Shown: piece by piece, positions 47,313-55,386 of the stretch
Numbering within the stretch: position 1 is the first letter of the stretch
Layout: each line of letters begins with the position of its first letter
DNA from: Stygiolobus caldivivus
GTDB taxonomy: Archaea; Thermoproteota; Thermoprotei_A; Sulfolobales; Sulfolobaceae
Direction of reading: 5' to 3'
DNA: 64,000 nt
Assembly: GCF_019704315.1 (NCBI RefSeq)
Contig: NZ_AP024597.1
Location: forward strand, 682,001 to 746,000
Translations under genes and position numbers: made by a program
The notes under the pieces: generated by a model
What the model was told of the DNA's origin: nothing
Database searches by the model: none
Seen by the model: the letters and a program-made list of their open reading frames with translations, nothing else

Positions 47313-48343
47313 ACTTTGTAAACTTTACCTCGCCAAAATATATACTTTTCCTTATATGAAATTATGGCTACAAAAAGTGTGAAAAAGATTGCTGGTACAG
47401 ACATTATAGAAGGGATTATGGAGTATTTAATGCCCGAATTAAGTCCCCGAATTATATTCTTAGAAATCCACATAAAAAACGGAGATATGAAAACTAAGTT
47501 GTGTAAGATTAATAATAGGGCTAAAAATAGTGCGAAAAACACTGACACGATCAAAAACCCTTTGTAACCCTTATTCGAATAAATCCTAACCGTTAAAATT
47601 TGCCTCTTAGACCACCTAATTAAATCGTTTTCGTCGAAAACGTTAAGGGGCATAGCCTTGAATACAAAACCTATTTTACCTCTCTGCTTAGCTATTCTCG
47701 ACAAGGTACAATCATCACACCACTGCTTCTTCAAATCTTCAATTACGTCAACGGAAAAGAAATCTCTCCTAAACGCCATTGACCCACCCCATAAAAAAGT
47801 CCCCCCTACAGCTTGTGACTCAAAACCAAATGTCCAAAACCCAGCCCTAATTAAATTCTTTAACGAGAACTTATAGGGTTTAGGCCACGAAAATACGGTC
47901 GTGGCGACATAATCGGATAAGGGAGATACCAGCTCTTTAAGCCAATGCCTCGGATAGTAAGTGTCAGAGTCTCCAAATACTATTATATCACCTTTAGCGT
48001 ACTTCAAACCGGTTAGCTGTGCCTTGATTTTTCCGCTACATTCTTCACAAACACTCTCAGCTACCACTACTTTTATGTTATACTTTTTCAAAACGTCCAC
48101 TATAGGGTCTTTTATATCGTCTACTACATAGATTACTTCATAGTCCTTATAATCTTGGTTAAGAAGTGATCTTATATTACATTCAGCGTTTACGTCTATC
48201 CCTCTTACGGGTATTATAACAGAGGTAAATCCTTTATAGTTTCCTTTCACCGAAGACCTGAGTTTGACTTCCTGAACTACCTGATAAACTATTAATAAAT
48301 CTGCTAGAACTGGTAAAAGTAATAATATTTCCGAGATTAACAT
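47309..48343 (-). CDS. Membrane GT2 glycosyltransferase (ceramide-glucosyltransferase-like)
   Basis: 344 aa. N-terminal span, then 'TSVIIPVRGIDVNAECNIRSLLNQDY', 'DVVD'-like 'YVVDDIKDP', the DxD in 'IVFGDSDTYYP', 'WCDDCTLSRIAKQRG' and an acceptor motif 'IRWSKRQILTVR', and three C-terminal spans. This is the pattern of lipid glycosyltransferases such as ceramide glucosyltransferase; in Sulfolobales the acceptor is likely an ether lipid. Its first 110 nt overlap the end of nucS in another frame. Confidence 0.84.
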   Translation of the reverse strand: MLISEILLLLPVLADLLIVYQVVQEVKLRSSVKGNYKGFTSVIIPVRGIDVNAECNIRSLLNQDYKDYEVIYVVDDIKDPIVDVLKKYNIKVVVAESVCEECSGKIKAQLTGLKYAKGDIIVFGDSDTYYPRHWLKELVSPLSDYVATTVFSWPKPYKFSLKNLIRAGFWTFGFESQAVGGTFLWGGSMAFRRDFFSVDVIEDLKKQWCDDCTLSRIAKQRGKIGFVFKAMPLNVFDENDLIRWSKRQILTVRIYSNKGYKGFLIVSVFFALFLALLLILHNLVFISPFFMWISKNIIRGLNSGIKYSIIPSIMSVPAIFFTLFVAIISYKEKYIFWRGKVYKV

Positions 48344-49019
48344 ACTCTAATCCCAAACGTTTTAGCAAGTTTAAAGCGTTTTCACTTATACCCGGTGCTA
48401 CCAGGATACCCCTTACTTTCTCACCCCTTTCTTTGAAATACATTACGTATCTGTAGAGCTGAGAAACGGCTTGAAGGGTAGCTTTAGACCTCTTAAACTC
48501 CAACACTAAGAAGTTTCCTTGTGAATCTTTCCCCAGTAGGTCAACCTTTCCGTAAGGTGTAGTATATTCACGCTGTATAGGGATAAATCCGTCCTCTATT
48601 AATTCAGGCTTGGAGATCACCATATCTACCTCATCTTTTTCACTCCCCATCAGTACAAAGTTTCCCTCATTCACGTAAGCTGATGTTATATAGAATACTC
48701 TAGACATCAAAATCTCCAGTATTTCCTTTGGTCTCTTCCTTTCAGCTTTCACTCTCAAGACTCTATCCTCTACACTTAACTCTATTTTACTTCCAGGTGG
48801 TTGCCAGTTTATAGGCTCTCTCTTAGTCCCTTCATGGATGATAACACTCCCGTCAGGTTTGATTAAAGTAAGCCTAACTGATAAAGAGGCGTGAGAAAAT
48901 GCCCTCCCTCTGTATAATATCTCGCACTCTGCAAGGATTGTTAAAAGTGTTTTACCTACGTACTTTTCTAAAAATGATTTAGCGTCACCTACTGTGGGGT
49001 CTAGTAATACTTCATACAC
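48234..49019 (-). CDS. nucS: Mismatch/ssDNA endonuclease NucS (EndoMS)
   Basis: 261 aa. The N-terminal DNA-binding domain ('LTILAECEILYRGRAFSHASLSVRL', 'PINWQPPGSKIE') is followed by the nuclease core with Asp160 ('GKVDLLG') and Glu174-x-Lys176 ('LVLEFKR'), then 'QLYRYVMYF'. NucS/EndoMS cuts mismatched or flapped DNA and replaces MutS/MutL in organisms that lack them. A Ser/Gly-rich tail (about 240-261) overlaps the glycosyltransferase gene. TATA ATTTAAATAT centred 27 nt before the ATG. Confidence 0.93.
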   Translation of the reverse strand: MYEVLLDPTVGDAKSFLEKYVGKTLLTILAECEILYRGRAFSHASLSVRLTLIKPDGSVIIHEGTKREPINWQPPGSKIELSVEDRVLRVKAERKRPKEILEILMSRVFYITSAYVNEGNFVLMGSEKDEVDMVISKPELIEDGFIPIQREYTTPYGKVDLLGKDSQGNFLVLEFKRSKATLQAVSQLYRYVMYFKERGEKVRGILVAPGISENALNLLKRLGLEYVNLGNIITFTSSSRFINSLSGSSGSQTQVFGERKL

Positions 49020-49095
49020 AGTATTACCTAAAGATAAGCAATATTTAAATGATCAAAAGTTTCAGTCTACTGTTTTACTCTCTTGACTATTGCGT

Positions 49096-49752
49096 CTAGA
49101 CTCTGCATACCCTTTTCAGGTAATCGAGGAGTTCCTTTACTTCAATAATCGTGGGGTGCAGAGAGGAGACTATAGACAGTACCTTCAAAGAGTCTTCGCT
49201 CCATAGTTCACAGTCTTCAGAGTATTCTAGAGTAGTCTTTGAACCCTCTTTTATCTGCAGTCTAGTACACCCTTTTTTGCTCTTTATAAATAACTTAAGT
49301 ATTCTCTGGGGTATGACGTCCCCAGCCATGTTTAAGTTCCTATCGAAAAATACTTTGTTGATTTCTAATAGTATCTCTGAGATCTCGAAATCTAAATAAC
49401 TAGTAGGTTTAAGGTTTAAAGGCCTTTCACTGAGGTCGTCTACATAACGTTTAATTAAGGACACCGGTAAATCAAATTCTATTGATGCTTTGTTCAGCCC
49501 ATCTATTATAATATCCTTCACATTTTTCAGTTGGTCCTTTATAGACTCTTCTGCCTCCGCACCTTTTTTGACAATTAAGTTATGCGGGTCGAAGAATCTA
49601 CCGTTTTCAAAGCTGACTCTAGAGTTATTAGTATGGAGTTTTATTATCTTACTCCCATTTATGAAGGCTGACTCTAGGTTTACTAGGTTATAATTATACA
49701 GAAACTGAAGAGAATCTTCAGAGCAATGGAACGTAAAACTGACCTCTGTCAT
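49096..49752 (-). CDS. Unknown 218-residue protein
   Basis: No family recognised. Starts with beta-rich sequence ('EVSFTFHCSEDSLQFLYNY'), then a helical middle ('EESIKDQLKNVKDIIIDGLNKA') and a Cys-containing C-terminus. The ATG at 49752 overlaps the stop of the SDR gene (ATGA), which is why it is preferred over a start 51 nt upstream. It is probably co-translated with the SDR. Confidence 0.66.
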   Translation of the reverse strand: MTEVSFTFHCSEDSLQFLYNYNLVNLESAFINGSKIIKLHTNNSRVSFENGRFFDPHNLIVKKGAEAEESIKDQLKNVKDIIIDGLNKASIEFDLPVSLIKRYVDDLSERPLNLKPTSYLDFEISEILLEINKVFFDRNLNMAGDVIPQRILKLFIKSKKGCTRLQIKEGSKTTLEYSEDCELWSEDSLKVLSIVSSLHPTIIEVKELLDYLKRVCRV

Positions 49753-50450
49753 GTTTTCAGCCTCGCTCCTCCATCCACGGGTATAACTACTCCGTTCACC
49801 CAAGAGGACTCTTCACTTAATAACCACACTACCACTCTGGCAAAGTCTTCAGGGGGAGCTTTATAGTCCCCTAGTCTCCTCATCTTCTTCCAGTCCCTGT
49901 TGGGCATAAACTCGCCGTCAATTACGCTCGGAGCTATACCTACCACTCTAATCTCTTTTTCAAGGAGTTCTGAGGCAAGGACTTCTACCGCTTTAGCTAT
50001 TCCGGCTTTAGCGATGCTATAGGATAACTGAAAAGGTAAAGCTGTATATATGCCTCTTATAGCTGAGACTAAGACAACAGTCGACCCCCTATTAAGTCTA
50101 GACAGAGAACTCTTCACTACATAGAGAGGAGTCTTTAAATGGTTGGTAATCATTTCGTCAAGCCCTTTTATGTCATTTATCGTGTCTTCAACATAACCCC
50201 CTACTGTTACTACTAGGTCAGTAAAATCTCCGGCTTTATTTACTACTTCTTCAGCTTTCTCAGGGGACGAGACGTCTCCTACTACATATTTACAATTCTT
50301 CACGTTCTCGCAAATTTCTCTGAGTTTCTTCTCATTTCTAGAGTTTACAATTACTTCAGCACCTTCTATGGACGAAAAATACGCAATAGCATAACCTAGT
50401 CCTTTACTTGTCCCTACGATAAAAATTTTCTTACCTTCTAATCTCCCCAT
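49749..50450 (-). CDS. Short-chain dehydrogenase/reductase
   Basis: 233 aa from the ATG at 50450; the longer frame upstream only mirrors the DUF255 gene. 'IFIVGTSKGLGYAIAYF' is the TGxxxGxG-type cofactor site (with Gly-Thr-Ser), 'VTVGGYVED' stands for NNAG, catalytic Ser in 'VLVSAIRG', and 'YSIAKAGIAKAVEVLA' the YxxxK pair. The final 'SSWVNGVVIPVDGGARL' is typical. Thirteen bases after the DUF255 gene, so probably one transcript. Substrate unknown. Confidence 0.87.
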   Translation of the reverse strand: MGRLEGKKIFIVGTSKGLGYAIAYFSSIEGAEVIVNSRNEKKLREICENVKNCKYVVGDVSSPEKAEEVVNKAGDFTDLVVTVGGYVEDTINDIKGLDEMITNHLKTPLYVVKSSLSRLNRGSTVVLVSAIRGIYTALPFQLSYSIAKAGIAKAVEVLASELLEKEIRVVGIAPSVIDGEFMPNRDWKKMRRLGDYKAPPEDFARVVVWLLSEESSWVNGVVIPVDGGARLKT

Positions 50451-50463
50451 TATAAAAAATAGA

Positions 50464-52362
50464 TCAACGGTTTGATTTAAGTAATAGTTTAATATTTTCT
50501 GTTGACGTAACGGGCATACTGCACGTATTGCCCTTACATACATAAGCCCTACTACTGCCTTGATTAAACTTAACCATCGACCTGATAAAAGACGGTAGGA
50601 AGTCGACGTCATCTGGCGTTACGACCTCTACCACCTTCATTGGGTGATAAGACAGCAAAGACGCTTTATGAAGGCTATCAGCCTTACCGTCTTTCTCGTT
50701 AACTATAACCACATGAGCCGTACCTTTAACTAGAGATGATACAATTTGGGTAACTCCAGCAGTGAAGAGGGGACTAGGAGCGAAAGGGACTTCTAGATCT
50801 ATTGTCTCTCCTTTAATTATCTTTGTCTTTAAAATTCCTTTGAGGGCTAATGACGCGACCGATTCATTAGGTGAATCAACAGGGTAGTTATAGTCTAGAC
50901 TCTTTACTCTTTCCGATAGCTCTATGGATAGTTCTCTGTACTTTTTGTCCCCTGTCACTTCATAGGCTGTAATTATTGCGAGGAGGGCAGAAGCGTAATC
51001 TTCAGGTAACCCTTCTTTTCCACCGTCTAGCCTCCTTGATACATTCGGCGAGATCTTTTCTATTACTTTTAATGCCTCTCTCATCCCCTTGCCCGTTATT
51101 ATACTGGATTCTAGCAAGGCTTGGGCTACTCTAGCATTGGGATACGTGTATGTATTGTCGTCCTTAAAAGGAGGCTTTCTGTGTGTTTCTCTATATTCCA
51201 GAAGTTTAGCCCTTACCTCCTTTAATTTACCTAACGGGTCATTAAAGTGTTTCGAAAGGTCCTTGAGGTCCGCAGTCCTCTTTAGGACTTTTCTCCCTTC
51301 AACTTCTTCTCCTCTATCTACGTTGAATACCCTTACCCATAGTCTATAGTCTTCATTCTGCAGTGCGTCTCTAAACTCGTCTTCAGTCCACGTGTAATAA
51401 TAGCCTTCTTTGCCCTCCGAGTCCGCGTCTAAACTGTTAGCAAAACCTTCTCCTAGAAACATCTCTCTCAGTATAAAATCTGAAGTTAACGTTAATGCGT
51501 CTAAGATTTCTGTGTCTGTGCTGTAGTGATAAGCGTGAACGTAGTCTAAAAGTAACTCTGCGTTATCTATCAAAAGTTTCTCGAAATGAGGGACATACCA
51601 CTCATCATCTACCGTATACCTATGGAATCCTCCCCCGACTTGGTCAAATATACCACCGTAATACATCTTCTTTAGCGTATACATAGATAACCTAGCTTCC
51701 GTATCGCTGTTAGTATAGTATGAATAAGCTAAGAGCAACTCATCAATAGTAGGATGCGGGAACTTCATTGTACCTTGTAGTCCGCCGTGGTCAAAGTCAT
51801 AGTTGGAAACTATAGCTGATACGACTTCTTCTACTTTGTCCCACTCGGCTTTTTCCTTAGAGTAGGTTATACTCTCGAGAGAAGAGTGAAGAGTTTCAGC
51901 TACTTGGGTAATTTTATCTCTTTCTTCTTTCCAAACCCTGGATAATTCTAAGAGAAGTTTTTTGAAGCCGATTCTCCCGTAAGCGTCATCAGGCGGAAAA
52001 TAAGTACCGCCGTAAAAAACTTGACCTTCAGGTGTCATAAAAACCGTCAAAGGCCAACCCGATTCACCGGTTAGAGAGCTAACGGCCAGTTGAAGTTTTT
52101 TATCTAAATCGGGCATTTCATCCCTATCTACTTTAATAGCGATAAAATTCTCGTTTATTATCCTAATTACTTCTTTATCTTTATACGTTGTCTCGTCCAT
52201 AACGTGACACCAATGGCACCACGCTGCCCCCACATCTACAAGGATCGGCTTATCCTCTTCCTTAGCCTTTCTAAATGCTTCCTCTCCCCATTCATACCAA
52301 TTTATCTCACTGTCAGCTGATAACCTTAAGAACGCGCTCTTAGAGTCTTTTAATTTATTCAT
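50464..52362 (-). CDS. Thioredoxin-domain DUF255 (YyaL/SPATA20-like) protein
   Basis: 632 aa. An N-terminal thioredoxin-like domain ('ILVDVGAAWCHWCHVMDETTY', CxxC as CHWC) is followed by an (alpha/alpha)6 barrel resembling glycoside hydrolases/epimerases ('GGFHRYTVDDEWYVPHFEKLL', 'LDADSEGKEGYYYTW'). The C-terminal Cys pair 'YVCKGNTCSMPV' is also conserved in the family. Function is unknown even in bacteria and animals. TATA near 52387-52400, about 30 nt before the ATG. Confidence 0.9.
   Translation of the reverse strand: MNKLKDSKSAFLRLSADSEINWYEWGEEAFRKAKEEDKPILVDVGAAWCHWCHVMDETTYKDKEVIRIINENFIAIKVDRDEMPDLDKKLQLAVSSLTGESGWPLTVFMTPEGQVFYGGTYFPPDDAYGRIGFKKLLLELSRVWKEERDKITQVAETLHSSLESITYSKEKAEWDKVEEVVSAIVSNYDFDHGGLQGTMKFPHPTIDELLLAYSYYTNSDTEARLSMYTLKKMYYGGIFDQVGGGFHRYTVDDEWYVPHFEKLLIDNAELLLDYVHAYHYSTDTEILDALTLTSDFILREMFLGEGFANSLDADSEGKEGYYYTWTEDEFRDALQNEDYRLWVRVFNVDRGEEVEGRKVLKRTADLKDLSKHFNDPLGKLKEVRAKLLEYRETHRKPPFKDDNTYTYPNARVAQALLESSIITGKGMREALKVIEKISPNVSRRLDGGKEGLPEDYASALLAIITAYEVTGDKKYRELSIELSERVKSLDYNYPVDSPNESVASLALKGILKTKIIKGETIDLEVPFAPSPLFTAGVTQIVSSLVKGTAHVVIVNEKDGKADSLHKASLLSYHPMKVVEVVTPDDVDFLPSFIRSMVKFNQGSSRAYVCKGNTCSMPVTSTENIKLLLKSNR
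50892..50901. promoter_or_regulatory. SegB-site-like palindrome AGTCTAGACT
   Basis: The only perfect AGTCTAGACT noticed in the window, inside the DUF255 gene 4 kb from segAB and extended to AGTCTAGACTCT. Recalled consensus for Sulfolobus SegB is TAGAGTCTAGACT (memory, unverified); near matches lie at 44982-44994, 49094-49104 and 50095-50104. Confidence 0.35.
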
Positions 52363-52397
52363 GAATAATAGTCAGTAGATGGGCTAATAACTATTAA

Positions 52398-53048
52398 TTA
52401 GGGGGTACTCTTCTTCCTTGTGAATAAGTAAATCGATATGGCTATCAGGCCCAATGCTATACCGACAAAGTTAAACGTTGGACTATCGCTTTTATTACTC
52501 TTGCTGAGGTCTGTAAATGTTACGTTTAAAGAGGTCGATTGATTAACAAGAATTACATAAAAGTTGCTCTGTATATTATTATTAAAAATTATGTTCTGAT
52601 TAAAGGGTGCACTTACATAAATAAAAGAGAAGTTTTGTACTCTGATGGTAGTATTTCTGGATATTGTTATAGACGTACCATTACTTAATTGCAAATTAAC
52701 ACTTCCTCGTCCTATAATATTGATCTTCAGATTAACGAATGTAGGTACGGCAGTCACGTTAACGGTCATGGGCGAATAAACGTTTAAAGTCAAATTACTA
52801 GTTTTTTCCCCGTTTATAAATATAGAATAACCGAGTGAAGTAGCTTGTGCGTCAATAGTTATTTTACCGTATAACGGCATGGACGTATTAGTGTTAATAA
52901 GTGTAGTCGTATTGTCGTAAATTAACGTGACTACTACTGGTCCATAAATTCTAAATTTCACTTGATATGGGGGTGTCGAATTACTTGCTGACCCAAGCGT
53001 GGACGAAAATACGATGAAAAGTACTAGTAGCGATATGAGTTTTCTCAT
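52398..53048 (-). CDS. Cell-surface protein: signal peptide, glycosylated beta domain, C-terminal anchor
   Basis: 216 aa. Signal peptide 1-22 ('LISLLVLFIVFSSTLGSAS'), a beta-rich external part with many N-x-S/T sites ('NTTTLINTNTSM', 'NLTLNV', 'NGTSITISRNTT'), then a membrane span (195-209) and 'TRKKSTP'. Typical of an archaeal surface or adhesion protein. No family recognised. Only weakly linked to its neighbours. Confidence 0.7.
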   Translation of the reverse strand: MRKLISLLVLFIVFSSTLGSASNSTPPYQVKFRIYGPVVVTLIYDNTTTLINTNTSMPLYGKITIDAQATSLGYSIFINGEKTSNLTLNVYSPMTVNVTAVPTFVNLKINIIGRGSVNLQLSNGTSITISRNTTIRVQNFSFIYVSAPFNQNIIFNNNIQSNFYVILVNQSTSLNVTFTDLSKSNKSDSPTFNFVGIALGLIAISIYLFTRKKSTP

Positions 53049-53093
53049 TACACTAAATTAAGCGTAAAATAGGGATAGGGGCTTACCTGAAAG

Positions 53094-54185
53094 TTATAAT
53101 ATTATTTTACCTCTTTCATGGATGGACTCTGTGACCTCTTTGTAAGGGAGTATTATAGTGTCTTTATTTATCATTATATTGTTATATGTGGTAACCTCGT
53201 CTCCCAGAATAGAACTTTCTACTCTGTTCCACTTACCTACAGTTGAGTTTTCGCCAATTATACTATCGACTATGCTACTAAAGTCTCCGATTTGTACGTT
53301 TTCCATGAAAATGCTCTCCTCAATATAGCTTCCTTTACCTATTTTACTCCTCCTCCCCACAATAGAGCTTCTAATAAATGAGTCACCGCCTACAGTAACC
53401 CCGTTACTTATGTAAAAAGGTGGTCTTAGCTCCGCCTTTTCGCTTACATTAGCGTTTTCACCTATGAACCCCTTAGGGTATTTGAGAGTTAAGAGCTCTA
53501 AGTTAATCCTCATGTAATCAGATGGTATTCCGATATCCATCCATAACCCCTTATACGGGTATACCGAGATGCACGTGCCCGATGAAATTAGCTTAGGTAA
53601 GAAGTCCCTGCTTATTGAGACTGCGTTTCCGTTAGCTAACCCGTCTATTTTTTCGAATAACTTCCTCTTGAAGATATAAACTCCTGCGTTGATGAGGTTG
53701 CCTACGGGTACTTTAGGCTTTTCTATTATTTGGATCAGCTTATGGTCATCTACCACAAGGACACCATATCTTTTTGGGTCTTCAACTTGGGTCCCAACGA
53801 CGGTAGCGTCACACCCTTCGCTTTGATGGAATTCTATTAATCTCTTATAGTCTACTTCATTATAGATATCTCCATATACTACTATTACATCGTCGGAAAG
53901 GTTGTATTGGTTATTTATTATCCTGAGAGGTCCCGCGTCTCCTAACCTCTCTGACTCTACTACCGGAATAACATTTCTGTTTGTATTTTTAATATGTTCT
54001 AGGATCTTGTCCGCCATTACTCTAAGTGAGAGGTAGATGTTATCTACTTGTGAATACTCTAGAGCGTCGAGTATGTAATCTATAAGTGGTTTATCTAATA
54101 TGGGTAAAAGTGCTTTAGGTTTTGTAAGGCTAAGGGGTCTTAAACGTGTGGCATATCCTCCAGCTAATACTATGGCTGAAACCAT
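53094..54185 (-). CDS. Sugar-1-phosphate nucleotidylyltransferase with left-handed beta-helix
   Basis: 363 aa. 'AIVLAGGYATRLRPLSLTKPKALLPI' is the nucleotide-binding signature, 'VVYGDIYNEVD' the metal site, 'IIEKPKVPVGNLINAGVYIF' and 'KGLWMDIGIPSDYM' the sugar pocket. Residues 240-340 are hexapeptide repeats ('IGENANVSEKAEL', 'VGRRSKIGKGSYIEESI'). The arrangement fits GDP-mannose or UDP-/dTDP-glucose pyrophosphorylases; the base and sugar are not readable. It would feed sugar nucleotides to the glycosyltransferases of this window. Confidence 0.88.
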   Translation of the reverse strand: MVSAIVLAGGYATRLRPLSLTKPKALLPILDKPLIDYILDALEYSQVDNIYLSLRVMADKILEHIKNTNRNVIPVVESERLGDAGPLRIINNQYNLSDDVIVVYGDIYNEVDYKRLIEFHQSEGCDATVVGTQVEDPKRYGVLVVDDHKLIQIIEKPKVPVGNLINAGVYIFKRKLFEKIDGLANGNAVSISRDFLPKLISSGTCISVYPYKGLWMDIGIPSDYMRINLELLTLKYPKGFIGENANVSEKAELRPPFYISNGVTVGGDSFIRSSIVGRRSKIGKGSYIEESIFMENVQIGDFSSIVDSIIGENSTVGKWNRVESSILGDEVTTYNNIMINKDTIILPYKEVTESIHERGKIIL

Positions 54186-54215
54186 ACGTAAAATTAGAAA
54201 ACGAGGTAAAAAATT

Positions 54216-54851
54216 TTACTTATTTAAATACTTCTGTAATTTTTTATCGGCTTCGTCCCAGTTTACTACATTCCACCATGCATTTACATAGTCGGCCCTC
54301 TTGTTCTTGTACTGTAGATAGTATGCATGTTCAAACTCATCAAGAATAAGTATTATCGGCAGTTCTGCAATGTGGTTTTGGAAGTGGTTTTCGAAAGTCA
54401 TTATTTCTAGGTTTCCTGACTCGGTATCATAATATAGCACCGTCCAACCTGTTCCGGGCAAGCTGTTTGCGGCCTCAGTGAATATTTGCTTGAATTTTTC
54501 AAAGCTCCCGTACTGCCTGTCTATTAAATCAGCTAAAGCTCCACCGGGTTTTCCTCCACCTTTTCCAGAAGGCGCCATGTTCTGCCAATATAGTGCATGT
54601 AACTTATGTCCGTTTATGTTGAAGACCAGCCCTCTCATTAAGCCTTGTATATCATATTGACCAGCAGTTATTTGTCCATTCAGTATTTTTTCCATCCTTT
54701 CTAGAAAAGTATTCGCTCCGTTTACATATCCTTTATGGTGTCCGTTATAGTGTACATCTATTATATCTTTACTTATGTATGGTTCTAATGCATCTACTTT
54801 GTATGGTAGTGGTGGTAACTCGTATTTTTTGAATTGAACTGTTTGAGTCAT
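54216..54851 (-). CDS. sod: Iron superoxide dismutase
   Basis: 211 aa, the normal Sulfolobus length. Metal ligands are His in '[13 protein letters not shown]' and '[12 protein letters not shown]', and Asp and His in '[26 protein letters not shown]'. Fe is expected because characterised Sulfolobus enzymes use iron, though Mn cannot be ruled out. Its presence points to an aerobic life style. TATA GGTTAAATATTT (minus strand, 54873-54884) centred 28 nt before the ATG. Confidence 0.95.
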   Translation of the reverse strand: MTQTVQFKKYELPPLPYKVDALEPYISKDIIDVHYNGHHKGYVNGANTFLERMEKILNGQITAGQYDIQGLMRGLVFNINGHKLHALYWQNMAPSGKGGGKPGGALADLIDRQYGSFEKFKQIFTEAANSLPGTGWTVLYYDTESGNLEIMTFENHFQNHIAELPIILILDEFEHAYYLQYKNKRADYVNAWWNVVNWDEADKKLQKYLNK

Positions 54852-55386
54852 ATAAAGAGAGTGTAACGCATAGGTTAAATATTTTGTTTAAAATGAGTAT
54901 GCAATAAAAGACATTTTAAGAAAACGCTTAATAGTGTCTGATTTATTAGGCAATAAAAAAATAATCAGGGCTCACATAATATAGAGGGGGCGACACTGGT
55001 TTCCTTTTTAGATTGTAATATTCTTTACTCGAATTTAGTATAATTATGTACGTAACTAACCAGTATACGAAACGTCCCCGTATTTCACGGCTCTTTTGTG
55101 ATTTCTATTTATCTAAATAGAGTGGGATTACTCCAGTATTAATTTAACAGAGAATATTACAATTCGCAAAGGACACGCGAAAGACCCGTAGGTTCATCTC
55201 ATAAATTTTTTCCATGATTGTTAGGGTATGATCTATTTTAAGGACTTTATAAGTACGTTTTCTGTTTCTTTTATGAAATTACATTAACTTTAAATGGATT
55301 CTAATATAGTATGTCTAAAAATTAAAGAATATAAAACATATAAAATACAATATGTTTTTATAAGTTTTTAAATATAATAATATTTA
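54852..55386. other. Intergenic stretch of 535 bases
   Basis: Holds the sod promoter at its left end, an imperfect inverted-repeat element (55002-55173) and, at the right end, a very AT-rich run with several TATA-like motifs before the membrane coiled-coil gene. No open frame with coding character was seen. 'GGGCTCACATA' (54968-54978) also occurs in the insertion-sequence relic at 24123. Confidence 0.7.
55002..55173. repeat. 172-base imperfect inverted-repeat element
   Basis: Left arm TCCTTT-nnnn-ATTGTAATATTCT (55002-55024) pairs with right arm AGAATATTACAAT-nnnn-AAAGGA (55151-55173): 19 of 23 positions complement. Inside, TCTATTTA-TC-TAAATAGA (55104-55121) is a second perfect palindrome. 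No transposase and no clear target-site duplication. It may be a MITE-like insertion or a structured RNA. Confidence 0.55.

Noticed and set aside
50451-50612. 54-residue N-terminal extension of the SDR
   Set aside because: It mirrors the end of the DUF255 gene in another frame; the cofactor motif begins just after the ATG at 50450.
54968-54978. 11-base GGGCTCACATA shared with the relic at 24123 as evidence of a second insertion relic
   Set aside because: The match does not extend on either side and could be chance.
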